Source: Gnetum montanum
Lineage: Eukaryota; Streptophyta; Gnetopsida; Gnetales; Gnetaceae
Direction: 5' to 3'
DNA: 45,018 nt
Assembly: GCA_015680685.1 (NCBI GenBank)
Contig: MNCI01029312.1
Coordinates: forward strand, 350,567 to 395,584
Shown here one piece after another: positions 33,950-43,972 of this stretch. Under the pieces are notes generated by a model, which ran no database searches, was not told the DNA's origin, and saw only the letters and a list, made by a program, of their open reading frames with translations. Position numbers and translations under genes: made by a program. How positions within the stretch are numbered: position 1 is the stretch's first letter; the number at the start of each line of letters is the position of its first letter.

Positions 33950-35200
33950 AGTTTATCCAAGGATATGCCAACATCATATCTACACTAACCTAGCCATGAA
34001 GCCAAGAAGGTAGCCACAAAGTTGATTAAACCTGAAGTTGAAGTAGATTATCAAAGAGAAAATTGAATAACTCCTCAAGGTGGGGTTCATCTATTCCATC
34101 ACAAACAGTGAGTGGCAGGTTTGCATTGACTTTAAGCTATTGAATATGATAACATTCAAAGATCATTTTTCATTGTCATTTATGGACCAAGTGTTAGATA
34201 CCATATATGGGCATTGCTATTATAGCTTCTTTGATGGTTATAGTGGCTATAAATAAATCTAAATTACACCAAAAGATCAAGCCAAAATAACATTAGCAAG
34301 TTCCTAGGAGACTTTTTTATATTGAAAGATGCCATTCGGTTTGTGCAATGCCCTTGCAACATTTCAATGCTTGCTCCTTAGTATTTTTCAAAAGTAGATT
34401 GGTAGTAGGCTAGAAGTCTTTATGGATGACTTCTCCACTTATGAGGCTACATTTGAGCAAGGCTTGGATTGCCTTAAGTAAATATTGAAAAGATGTGTTG
34501 AAATAAACCTTAGGCTCAATTGGTAGAAAATCCACTTAATGGTCTAGGAAGGCATAGTATTGGGGCATAGAATTACTTAGGTAGGGATTGAGGAAGATCT
34601 TGAAAAGATAATGGTCATCCAAGGAATCACTCATTAACTAGAAATCATCAAAGATGTTTGGTCATTCCTTGGACACACTAGTTACTACCAGTGATTCATA
34701 AATAATTTCTCTAAGATTGCAAAGTCATTAGTTGAGATTACAAAGAAAGATGTTCCATTCATCTACACCAAGGAGTGTGAACATGCATTCCAACTATTAA
34801 AGGAAAAACTCGTAGAAACTCTAATTCTACAAGCACCAAACTAGTCTAGATCATTTCATATAATGATAGATGCATCCAATTATTCCTTGGAAGTTATTAT
34901 TATGTAGTTGGATGATAAGAAATGTCCATATTAAATATATTGTGCAAGCCAAAGCATTGTGGATGCACACTTAAATTACACCACCACAGAGAAAGAACTG
35001 ATGGTGGTCGTGGATGCTCTATAAAAGTTGAGGTACTATGTGCTTGGATATAAAGTATTTATGCACATTGATCATAGTTCCATTTTCTTTCTCATGAACA
35101 AACCAATGGTGAGCCCTCGTGTCATACAATCGCTTATGATCTTGCAAGAATTCGATCTTACAATGGTAGATTGAAAGGGGATTAAGAATGTGGTCATTGA
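33950..35200 (+). pseudogene. Ty3/gypsy reverse transcriptase and RNase H (family C)
   Basis: RT blocks: a shortened fingers region (VCIDFKLLN near 34120, with the VSPLVIVPKK part deleted), the first-Asp block SFFDGYSGYK near 34227-34255, MPFGLCNALATFQC near 34328-34368, the FMDD box at 34419-34430 and a SFLGHTSYY block near 34660-34690. The RNase H keeps an IDASNYSLE start (Thr lost), TEKELMVVVDAL, HIDHSSIFFLMNK and VVIDHL. This copy supplies the roughly 60 bases missing at the N in family A. Stops are frequent. Confidence 0.88.
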
Positions 35201-35389
35201 CCACCTCTTTTGGTTAAGATCGGATAATAAAAGGAAGGAGAGTTCACTCTTTGATCAATTTTTAGATGAAATCCTCTTTATAGAAGTAATAAATGATGAA
35301 GTGTTTGCTAAATTAAAATGGTATAATGGCATGTTTACTCACCTTCTTACTCAAGAGATCCCCCAAGATTTGGACCCTAAAAAGAAATA

Positions 35390-35850
35390 ACAGTTTCTTT
35401 AGTGGGAAAAGTACTTCATGGAAATCAATAGACATCTTTACAAAGTGTGCACCAATGGCTTGGTTTGTTGGTGTGTCCCTTATGTGGATCAATTGCACAT
35501 TCTCTAGGATGCTCATGAAGGCCCTTGTAGATATCACTATGCAAGGAGATGCACGACCATAAAAATACCGATGGTAGGATACTATTGGCCTACAATCTTC
35601 AGGGATGCCCGCCAATTTGTTCAATCTTGTAAATGCTATCAAAGAGATGGTGGGATGACTGCTCAAATGGAGGATCCTCAATAGTGGATTCAACCACTAG
35701 AGCCCTTTGACATATGGGGCATAAACTTGATGGGTTCTATCACACCCATGTTCAATGAAAAGATGTACATCATCATAGTAGTTGACTACTACATCAAATG
35801 TGTAGAAGTAGTAGTTGTCATTGATTGTACATACAAATCAAAATCTTTCA
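35390..35850 (+). pseudogene. Ty3/gypsy integrase, truncated (family C)
   Basis: The zinc-binding region is present as HEGPCRYHYARR and then CKCYQRDGG, where a Cys of CX2C is Tyr. The core starts PFDIWGINLMG, so the first catalytic Asp is Asn. Similarity to family A stops near 35850; the second Asp and the Glu are absent. The sequence then turns non-coding. Confidence 0.85.
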
Positions 35851-36593
35851 TACATCCATCTTCTACATCAAACCATGTGCTTCTTTACATATTTTATTTA
35901 ATAAACACATTCTCCATCAAAATTTTAAATTCTTGAGCTTTCAAAGACCCTCTTAAATGATTTCATCATATTCTTGGCTTTTCTAGGATCCATGGACTCC
36001 AAATTCATTGAAAAATTTCTTATTTTTTTTAACATATTCAAAATTCAAAATTTTTCCAATTGGCTCAATATACAAGGCCCCATTGATGGAGTAGACATGT
36101 ATATGAGGCCTAGTATATGTGGTCCCATCAACATAGTATAAGAATTCTATATATATGCATGACCCCACTTGGAAATTTTTACATTTTCTCACAAATGCCA
36201 AGGGATTTTTTCAAATTTTTAGAGCCTAGAACCTTCTAGAGCCCATAATTTCCTAACCATTTATTAAATCACTTTGATCTTTGACCTTGTAGCTACTAGA
36301 GGTAAGCTCTTCATCATGGGGGCCGCAAATGTGCCATTTTTGACAGAAAATTTGTCACCATTTTTTAACTACCACATAGTTTTAACTAAAATGTTAATTA
36401 TTAAACACCCAATTACAAGAGTTAAACCTTTCCAATGAGCTCTAGTGACATTTATAATAAATAATTAATGAAATAACAATAAAATAATCAATCTATCATA
36501 GTCCAACCTTAGCCAAAGTGTAACTGACTAATGAGAGAAGGTATTTAAAAATTTAAAGTTACACATTATATCTATTAATCCATGTGATAGTAG
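35851..36593 (+). other. Non-coding leader of the third ORF (family C)
   Basis: No coding frame. A CCCCATTGATGGAGTAG segment with a TATATATATG box near 36080-36160 recalls the U3 of LTR C and may be a relic LTR piece. TCATGGGGG at 36314-36322, preceded by GCTACTAGAGGT, matches the second internal polypurine-like site in family A. Confidence 0.5.
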
Positions 36594-39432
36594 ATGGCAC
36601 CAAAAGGGAAACACATGTAGGAAGCAAGATCATCTCAACCAAGGGAGAAATAACCTATAATGGAAAGGGGTCAAGAATAGGCCCAAGAAGAACCAATTTC
36701 AACCCATGCCATAGGTGCTCTTAGGGAAGAAGCTAAGGTGAAATCTATTTGATAGATTCTAGAACCACCAGTAGCAACAGAACACTCCCACTGGGATGAT
36801 GTACCAGCTCAATAAGAAAATCTCAAGGTGACCTTAATAGAATCTTGTATGAATCAAATCAAATTGAGGGAGGTTCAAAAAATAGTGCTCTAGGACTTAA
36901 ACATTGGCTCTTTCCTAGCGTAAGCACCAAAAAAGGTGTAGGATCAATTGAAGGCCTTTCCCATGTGGCTAATGATCACTTCCACTAGGAAGTGGTACAT
37001 GAGAGAGACATTTTTATTCTAGAAAAATAGGTAGTCCAATTCAATAGTCAAAATCAAGGACATCTTGATGTCCTACTCAATGTATGCCATTGCTGAAGTG
37101 CTTTGGTTGCTAAAAATAAGGACGAGTCTTGCTAAGATTCCAATGCAGGTAGACCCTAGCATTAAGAAAGAATGGGTGTGATGGTGCTATGGTGTTGATC
37201 ATAAGGAGTTTACATGCTCACATTGGTAGAAAGAATCCACTACAAGATTGTAGCCTTCCACCTCAATCCCATGGTGAGGCCAAGCAAAATCATCGCCTTT
37301 TCTTCTCATGCATGCACTACTCTGAGTGGGAGATTCCTTGTCAAACTTCCATAGTTAATCTATTTGGAGATGGAAAAGTGGTTTAAAGAAAATGAATGTG
37401 GAAGGAAGACACTCCCCTTCCCATGCCTTATCAAAAAACTCTATCAAGGGGGAGGAATACTTCATTATACAAACAATGCTATTAGGCATGCTTTGGTCAC
37501 TAATTAGATGAAGATGATGAAAGATATGATGCCTACAAAGACCATTCAAGAAGAAGAGTAGCAACAAACACCTCCACCTACAACTCTAACAACTATGCCA
37601 AACATCACTGCAACAACCCAACATTTGCACAAATACTAAGAATGGCTCTTGAGCGAATAAGAGGAATGAGCAGGCATGAGTGACAAGGATCCATTTATGT
37701 AAAGATCAACAATGATTCACCTAAATGAGGTTGCCTGAGTAATAAAATTTATGGGTAGAGGTGGATCTATTTTCTCAGCCCAAAAAATGTAGTTGCTCAT
37801 GAGGTTGAATCCTAGTGTTAGAGAGGTCATGGTATCTCTCAAAGAATAGCAATTACTCTTAGAAATATCTAAAAATTCCATGACCTTCTTACTGCACTTG
37901 GAGGAAGGTGAGGTCAAAATAGTATTGGTGATGTAGCACCAAGGGCAGGAGACAGTAGTAGAGGTGGTTGCAGAATGAATTACCAGAATGCTCAATGCAC
38001 CATAAGTGGTAAAATAAGTGTAGCATAGCATGAAGAATTGTTGGACCAACTGGTGGAAATTGGGCAACCACTTCTGAATGTATTTGATCTTCTTGATAAT
38101 ATTACTACAAACTAGTAAGAGAAGCTAGAGAAAAGGGGAAAAAACATCTTCTTGGAGAGGCAACTCAAAATAGCCAACGAATTAAATAAATGCTTGGCTA
38201 CTAAAGTTATCAAATTAAGAGCCCAAATTACTGACCTTGCATTCCTCAACCTGACATTGACAAGAGATGAAGCTATTGAATAGATTCATACTAGACTAAA
38301 ATGGGTTGAGGGTGTGATGGAAATAGTGGTGTTTTACCAATCATAGGTAGATGCCACATAGCACAAAATTTAGAAGGCCTTGGATTAGACCTACCAGGAG
38401 AATGTATAGTTGTTTCCAAAGAACCACTACCTTTGGCATGTTGATGAGCACACATAATAATTAATTGACTTCATCCATAAATAGTAGAAGCAACTAGCTA
38501 GGGAAAACATAAAACTGAGGAGATTGGCAATAGAAAATAGAAACCTCTCCATGGACTAGGTTCATGCCCTTCACCAGAAAACTATGATTGAGGTAGCCAC
38601 CTAGAAATTAGAGGCTCTCAAATTTTAGAGTCAAAGATCATTGTAGAGAATAGGTTAGTCTACAGAAAGAAGTGAATAAAAAACACATCTAGTTGATGAA
38701 GGAAAAAGTAAATAAAACCATTCAACAACTCTAGCAAGGAAGAGAATTGTGGTAGCCTATCATTGATGGGATAGATGCCTACAATAAAGTAGAAATTCTC
38801 ATGAAGGAGTTGCAAATTATGAATATGATGGAATACAAGGAGCTCATCAATCCCTGATATGCAAATCTGGCAATGTTAACTACTAGATGGCCATGATTAG
38901 AATTAGAGAAGTAGGTGGCTAGATCATACTTGTTGTATGAGGTTGAGTTCAAGCATTACAAAGACATCAAGCAAAATCTTGTAGTGGAAAACACTAAACT
39001 TGAAGTTCTCAAGGGAAAATACAATGATCAAAGATTTGCCACTAAGAACCTATATAGAAGGATGAATGACTACTAGGAGCTGTAGAATGTTATAAGAATG
39101 TTTGATGTCAAATGCAAATAGTTTGCTACTTGGTTTGTCAACATAAAGGAATTGTTCTTGATAATGCCCTATCAATGGGATATCCCTATTCCAACCCACA
39201 TTGGTGATGCTATGTGGACTATGAATGATCCCTAGAGTAAGGAGGAGAAGATGAAGATATCACTAGATGCCTTTTACCTTTCACTAGAGGTTGTAGTTAT
39301 AGGTGGACAGACATAGTTGCCTTAGCCATTGCATGTGCCCAATGCTAGTGAAGGTCCTTTAGAACCTCAAGAGCCTACATCACTTGGGACTGTCTCATCT
39401 TCACCAACGTCATCATGCCATTAGAAGATGTT
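36594..39432 (+). pseudogene. Third ORF after integrase (family C)
   Basis: It starts ATGGCACCAAAAGGG (MAPKGK) right after GATAGTAG, matching the MAPK start and AG junction in family B. A shared middle segment reads KWFKENECGRKTLPFPCLIKKL and GGGILHYTNNA (near 37377-37485), parallel to RWFKEMKSGR...GILGYTND in B. The rest is charged and helix-like (for example YEVEFKHYKDIKQN near 38935-38985), then a DMPYQWDIP-like conserved patch near 39160-39190 and a Pro/Ser-rich end. About 2.8 kb long; unknown function, likely coiled coil. There are many stops, almost all explicable by transitions. No transmembrane helix stands out. Confidence 0.6.
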
Positions 39433-39520
39433 CTATCTAGTTTTGTGTAGTCATCTCATGGTGTTCAATTTTGTGTTATGAACACCATAATTTTTCATAC
39501 CTTTCCAATTTTGTAAAATA

Positions 39521-39555
39521 ACTTGAGGATGAGTTTTAATTTAGTTATGGGGGTA
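39521..39555 (+). promoter_or_regulatory. Polypurine tract region before the family C 3' LTR
   Basis: AGTTATGGGGGTA ends at the LTR start; the 35 bases match 6372-6406 in family A apart from a few transitions. Confidence 0.7.
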
Positions 39556-40439
39556 TGATGAGTGTTAAAGTGTCACGTCAATGGAGCCCTATTTACATGG
39601 TGTTGCCCTTACGTCCATGGGGCCCCATCGATGTAGCCCAACAATAATAACTATAAATACAAGCTCATAACCATGTTTATGAGGAGTGATGTTAGAATAG
39701 TAGTAGAGCTCTTATAGTTTTTCCATTTGAGAGTTAGAATATTTCTTTAAGTACTTGTTGTAGGAGTTAGAAAGTATACGAATCTTTATTCGAGCATTGT
39801 TGTACCTGAACAACACTAGTGTGAATGACAATAAAGATGAGCCTTTTGATCAAACCTTACAACACTTAGAATAGATTAATGATTTATTTATGCATTATTT
39901 TTCATCAATTATGCAATTAATTAAGCTAAATTAGAATTTAAGTGATTAATTAATTAGTTAATTTAAATAGATTAAACACATACATACAACAACTTCAAGC
40001 ATAAACACATTTTCACTTGGTAAACCCAACAATGTTATTGCTTGGTTTGCCAAGTATCATAGTGCTTGATAACCTAATAGTGGATATGTGGGTTCTATAC
40101 ATGTATAGAAAGTGTGACCATATGCTTATGTTAGGACTATTTCAAGGTTAGTTAAGTAGTTAAATTAAATTAGTTATGAAATTACTTCATCTCTCTACTT
40201 TAAGCACCCGAGAACATAAAGCATAAACTAATAAAAATGATATGCCTCAACTACATGTAACCATACCATGTGCATCACAAGTGTAATTGAAAAGACAAAA
40301 AATGACTATTAGGGCAAGGTTCATTTCCTAGAAGACTAGTATATCAGAAGACATAGAGTCCATAGAATTCAACTAGATCGTGTGTGAACACTTCGTGATT
40401 CATATGGTTGGGCGTAGGAGTACCCTTCATCACTCATCA
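39556..40439 (+). repeat. 3' LTR of family C
   Basis: TGATGAG to CTCATCA, 884 bp, colinear with 29468-30397; AATAAA at 39830-39835; followed by the TTTAT duplication. Confidence 0.93.
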
Positions 40440-40808
40440 TTTATCTTTATTGCATAATTATACTGCATGAGTATGACTCACTCTAAGCATAAATGTGTTA
40501 ACATTTGGTAATCCTAGTAGTGCACTACTTTATATGCCCAAAATTAGGTACTTAGTAACCTAGTACCATTAACATATCTTTAGGATGTGTATAATGAGTT
40601 GGGAATAGATGCTTCATGCACAAGAAAGACTAGATTTAATCTTGCACTTAGATTAGTTAATTTATAATTTTAATATCCATACTAACTTAGTTCTATAGCG
40701 ACCAATGATCTATTGTCTAGCTATTGAAATATCCATACTAACTTAGTTCTATGGAATTTGATGAGGTTACATGTGAATGCTTATGATTTGTATGGTTGGG
40801 TGTGACAT
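40440..40808 (+). repeat. LTR family D, right half
   Basis: It continues the LTR started at 29073 after the TTTAT duplication. Conserved R-U5 pieces are present: GCATGAGTATGACTC, TTGGTAATCCTAGTAG, and the U5 end GGAATTTGATGAGG with TGTATGGTTGGGTGT near 40790-40803. The last 15-20 bases including CTCATCA are lost or scrambled. Confidence 0.65.
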
Positions 40809-40814
40809 TCATTG

Positions 40815-40832
40815 TTAGCATCTTTGTTGATG
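40815..40832 (+). promoter_or_regulatory. Relic primer binding site after LTR D
   Basis: TTAGCATCTTTGTTGA resembles the decayed tRNA-Asp site of family C (GGCATCATTGTCAAGGA) at the expected place, so LTR D was probably a 5' LTR whose element is otherwise gone. Confidence 0.4.
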
Positions 40833-41219
40833 TTGATTTAATTAGATATTTGGAATGACAAAATGCCTGATATTCATCACAAAAGATGATACCTTGGTTA
40901 AATTTCAAATGGGTGAGCTTGTTGTTAGAATCAATAGTGCTTTAGTTGCCTAAAACATCATCTAGTCAACCAAATGATTTAATAGATTGACCAACCTTGC
41001 TTAAGATTGACCATCTCAAAAGCTAACCAATCTTAGTTGGGAGAAAAATACACACATATTATGTTAGTTGAACTTACCTAAGGGAAACCTACCTTATCAT
41101 GTTCTCATTCCTGAATGATCCCACTACATAAGGAAGATAATATCTCTTCATAACTAATGATGTCATTATTATAATAATATCTAACAAAAGTCAAGTTATG
41201 AGTAAGATTTGACAGGGCA
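40833..41219. other. No gene seen
   Basis: AT-rich; no gag-like frame follows the relic primer site. Confidence 0.5.
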
Positions 41220-41657
41220 TGTTGTAATAATGGACATGTCTCTCAAGATGAGCTTTGGGGGTTTGACCTAAGATATTTATATATAGGTATTAGAGGTTGC
41301 ATTAGCATAGAGTTACAGAGCTAGTAAAAGTTGAGTAACAAGTGTCAAATGAAGCAAGATAGAAAGAGGACTGGCCATCCCTTCTAGATAATGATAGGCC
41401 TAACCCTAGTGGTAGTGCTGGATGGCCTCTAAGGGATAGATGTTGAAGGAAGATAAACCTAAGAAACACTCATAGCATGATCTAGATGCATTATTCTACA
41501 TTAATAAAGCATTATTTTCATTTTTCTTTTGCATTTTATTTAGGAATAATATTGAATATTACACATATTTGACATTCACCACATTATTATCTTATGCATA
41601 ATGTCAAATATAATGTATATTTGACATTTATCATGACATCTGGAAACAAATGTTACA
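41220..41657 (+). repeat. Candidate Ty1/copia-type LTR relic
   Basis: It runs from TGTTGTAA to TTACA, about 438 bp, with a TATA-like TATTTATATATAGG near 41271-41285 and AATAAAG near 41502. A primer-site relic follows two bases later. No second LTR is in the window. Confidence 0.5.
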
Positions 41658-41659
41658 TT

Positions 41660-41671
41660 TAGTATTAGAGT
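41660..41671 (+). promoter_or_regulatory. Relic primer binding site, initiator tRNA-Met type
   Basis: TAGTATTAGAGT is the standard plant site TGGTATCAGAGC with three transitions. Confidence 0.6.
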
Positions 41672-42774
41672 AAATCAAAATCCAAGGGCCAATAAAAATC
41701 AAGATCCAACTACAATATGATGATGAACCATAAAGGCATGATCCAAGAGGAGTTATGGACTACAACTAGATGCACCTTATGTTTGAGACAATCCTTATAA
41801 GCTAAAAAATATCATTCTAGTGATTTTCATGGGGAGATGAGTTATGACCAAATATCTACAAGATAATTCCAAATGTGTGTTATGTTTCAAGATAGATCCC
41901 ACCAACCAACAAGATTCCTTGGTAAGTGAATTTCATAGATATTTTTAGCTAAGAGATCTAATTACATCTAAACTAGGCATATTAATTACAATGAACATTG
42001 GTAAGATAAGGAAATACTAATATGCGTAATTCTGAACATCTTTTAGTATTATTAGAATGTTAATTTATTAAGATCATTGTTAAGTTCTTACCAAAAGGTT
42101 AGTAACCATGTCCTAAGTTGATCTTATCTTATTTAAAACTTAGTGTCCTAAGCACCTAATCCTATGCAACCCTCACAACTTAACATTACTCACCTTACCT
42201 AATACCTATGCATTGGTAAGTTGAAAGGATTTAACCCCTTCATAACATGGTCTCATTACTACTCAGCTAGTAATGATTATTACTAGGAGATACATAGGAA
42301 AACCAATACTCAATGGATAATGTTGTGACGTCCTACTTTGCTAACCTTATGCTTAATACCTTGCTAAGGTATAACCATGATATGAGAGAATGGGCCTATA
42401 GTTGTGAATTTGTAAAGATATGTGCATTACTTTGTATTAAAGAGTTAGTATATCATTTATAATTGAATCCAAGTCATCTTAAAAGTCCTCAAGTCATCCA
42501 TAAATCAATGTATTAATGTTAATTTGGAAAAATAGGCTATTTTTATCCTTTCAAATCTTGAATATATAACTTAGTTTTTTGATTCTAAAATAATACTCAA
42601 TGTGTAGTACTCATTGATATGATTCTAATGGTATAAAGTTTATCTTGATTAGACCTATGGTTTGGGAGATATCATTGTTTAAATTTTTTTTAGTAGATAT
42701 GATTTATAAAAACAATAAATTATTGAAATAATGAATTAATTAATATTATTAAATTTTAAAAAAGTAAAAAAAGA
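41672..42774. other. Possible decayed copia gag, then no gene
   Basis: A broken frame follows the primer site for about 350 bases, without a motif that I can name. The rest is AT-rich with no feature seen. Confidence 0.35.
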
Positions 42775-42870
42775 TAAAATTTGGAGGTGAAAATTAAACC
42801 CATAACCTCCCACCTATTAAACCCAAGTCTTATGCATTTTTTGCTAACCATTAAAGCTAAATTGCTAGTT
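42775..42870 (-). ncRNA. tRNA-like relic, possible tRNA-derived SINE head
   Basis: On the minus strand, TAGCTTTAATGGTTAGCA (42842-42859) resembles a pol III box A, and GGGTTTAATTTTC (42789-42801) a decayed box B (GGTTCGAATCC type). They are about 40 bases apart, as in a tRNA. A complete cloverleaf does not form, so it is not a functional tRNA gene. A tRNA-derived SINE is possible; no tail or target duplication was found. Confidence 0.4.
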
Positions 42871-43401
42871 GTTAAAAGTTAATATAGTTAATTATATTAA
42901 CATCATTTAATAAATTAAAAAATATTTTAAAATAATTTAAAATTTATTATTTAATTTTTTCCCTACTATGGTAGGGCAAGGTAGGCTACCATCAATTGTC
43001 ATGGTTGGCTTGGCAATGGCATGACCCATTGTAAGACATCATCGTAGCTTGTCACTAGCAATGGCTGGTCTTCATGTGGCCAACTACTTTGTCACATGAT
43101 AGGGCTGTAGCTCACTAACCATGACATAGAAGGTCACAACAACCATAATAGTAGGCTTTTGTGAAAAATCCTTTTGTGGTTACCACTACAACAAGAACCC
43201 TTATACATTGCCACCATGCCAAAAACCCTCCTTTCTTACTCTCCTATGGCCTTTATAGCTTACCATGTGGCTATTATATTCCTTGTGGCCTACCATGTGG
43301 TCCTCATGGCCTACCACTTATGTCTCATGACCCTCATGACTTCACATGTGGACATCTTATTTTTGTTTTTCTTTAACATCATCTTGCTCCCATGTATTAC
43401 A
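42871..43401. other. No gene seen
   Basis: Two overlapping frames at 43161-43431 are made of repeated short words (CTACCATGTGG, CTCATGGCC) and match no domain. Confidence 0.45.
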
Positions 43402-43693
43402 ATTCCCTACCTTCCTAGTTGTAGATGGTGACCATTAGTCCCTACCTCTGTAGACACTACCAATGTTAGAATTCCATACCTTCCTAGTTACTAATAGTGA
43501 CTATCGATGCTATCAGTGCCTACGTCCTTGGTATCTGCTAGTGTTTCCATTCCCTGCCTCCTTAGTTATTAATGGTGACCACTAGCATTATTGGTGCCTA
43601 TTTCCTTGGTGTTTGTCAAAACTACCATTCTCTACCTCATTGATTACTAATGGTATCTACAAGTGCTGTCAATGCCTACCTCCTAGTGATCCA
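43402..43693 (+). repeat. Degenerate tandem repeat, four units of 69-78 bp
   Basis: Units start at 43402, 43471, 43549 and 43627 with ATTCCCTACCTTCCTAGTT-like heads, a TAATGGTGACCA-like middle and a GTGCCTACNTCCTTGG part. The 78-bp period is a multiple of three, but no frame is open through it. Confidence 0.75.
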
Positions 43694-43827
43694 AAAAAAA
43701 TTTGTTAATTAATGAAAAATTTTAAATTTTTCATCAATTGATGAAAGTTAAAAAAAATGTTAAATTCAAAGTTAGAGAATTTAATTATGAAGATGTAAAA
43801 AAAAAAAAAAAGAAACAAAATGAAACA

Positions 43828-43830
<3 letters not shown>

Positions 43831-43859
<29 letters not shown>
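43831..43859. repeat. (CA)n microsatellite
   Basis: About fourteen AC units after an A-rich tract. Confidence 0.95.
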
Positions 43860-43860
<1 letters not shown>

Positions 43861-43889
43861 GATAATTTGATAGAGTGATAACAATTTTG

Positions 43890-43972
43890 GTAAAAATCTT
43901 GTAATTAAGCATGCTGGTTTTGGAGTAGTATTGGGATGGGTAACCTCTTAGGAAGTCTTGTTTTTCACACCC
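43890..43972 (+). ncRNA. 5S rRNA-derived relic (3' two-thirds)
   Basis: AATTAAGCATGCTGG, GGAGTAGTATTGGGATGGGT and AACCTCTTAGGAAGTCTTG follow the 3' part of plant 5S rRNA in order and spacing, covering box A, the intermediate element and box C. Most differences are transitions. The 5' third is missing or unrecognisable. It is not a functional 5S gene. It could be a dispersed 5S pseudogene, a 5S-derived SINE, or the 5S part of a Cassandra-type TRIM LTR. Confidence 0.75.

Larger units (their letters stand above)
29468..40439 (+). mobile_element. Full-length Ty3/gypsy element family C
   Basis: Two LTRs, primer site, gag, protease, RT, RNase H, partial integrase, third ORF and polypurine tract, about 10.97 kb, with a perfect TTTAT duplication (29463-29467 and 40440-40444). 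It sits inside LTR D, so it is younger than D and the LINE. The two LTRs differ by many substitutions and indels (930 and 884 bp), so it is itself old. All genes are broken. Confidence 0.93.

Noticed and set aside
6032-39432. Third ORFs considered as retroviral-type envelope genes
   Set aside because: No signal peptide, no clear transmembrane helix, and a charged coiled-coil look; called only as an additional ORF.
29068-40808. GACAT at 29068-29072 and 40804-40808 as a target duplication of LTR D
   Set aside because: The right copy lies inside a damaged LTR end and a primer-site relic follows it, so the five-base match is probably chance.
43161-43431. Two overlapping plus-strand frames (71 and 85 codons)
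   Set aside because: Built from short repeated words; neither frame has a known domain or shows preference over the other.
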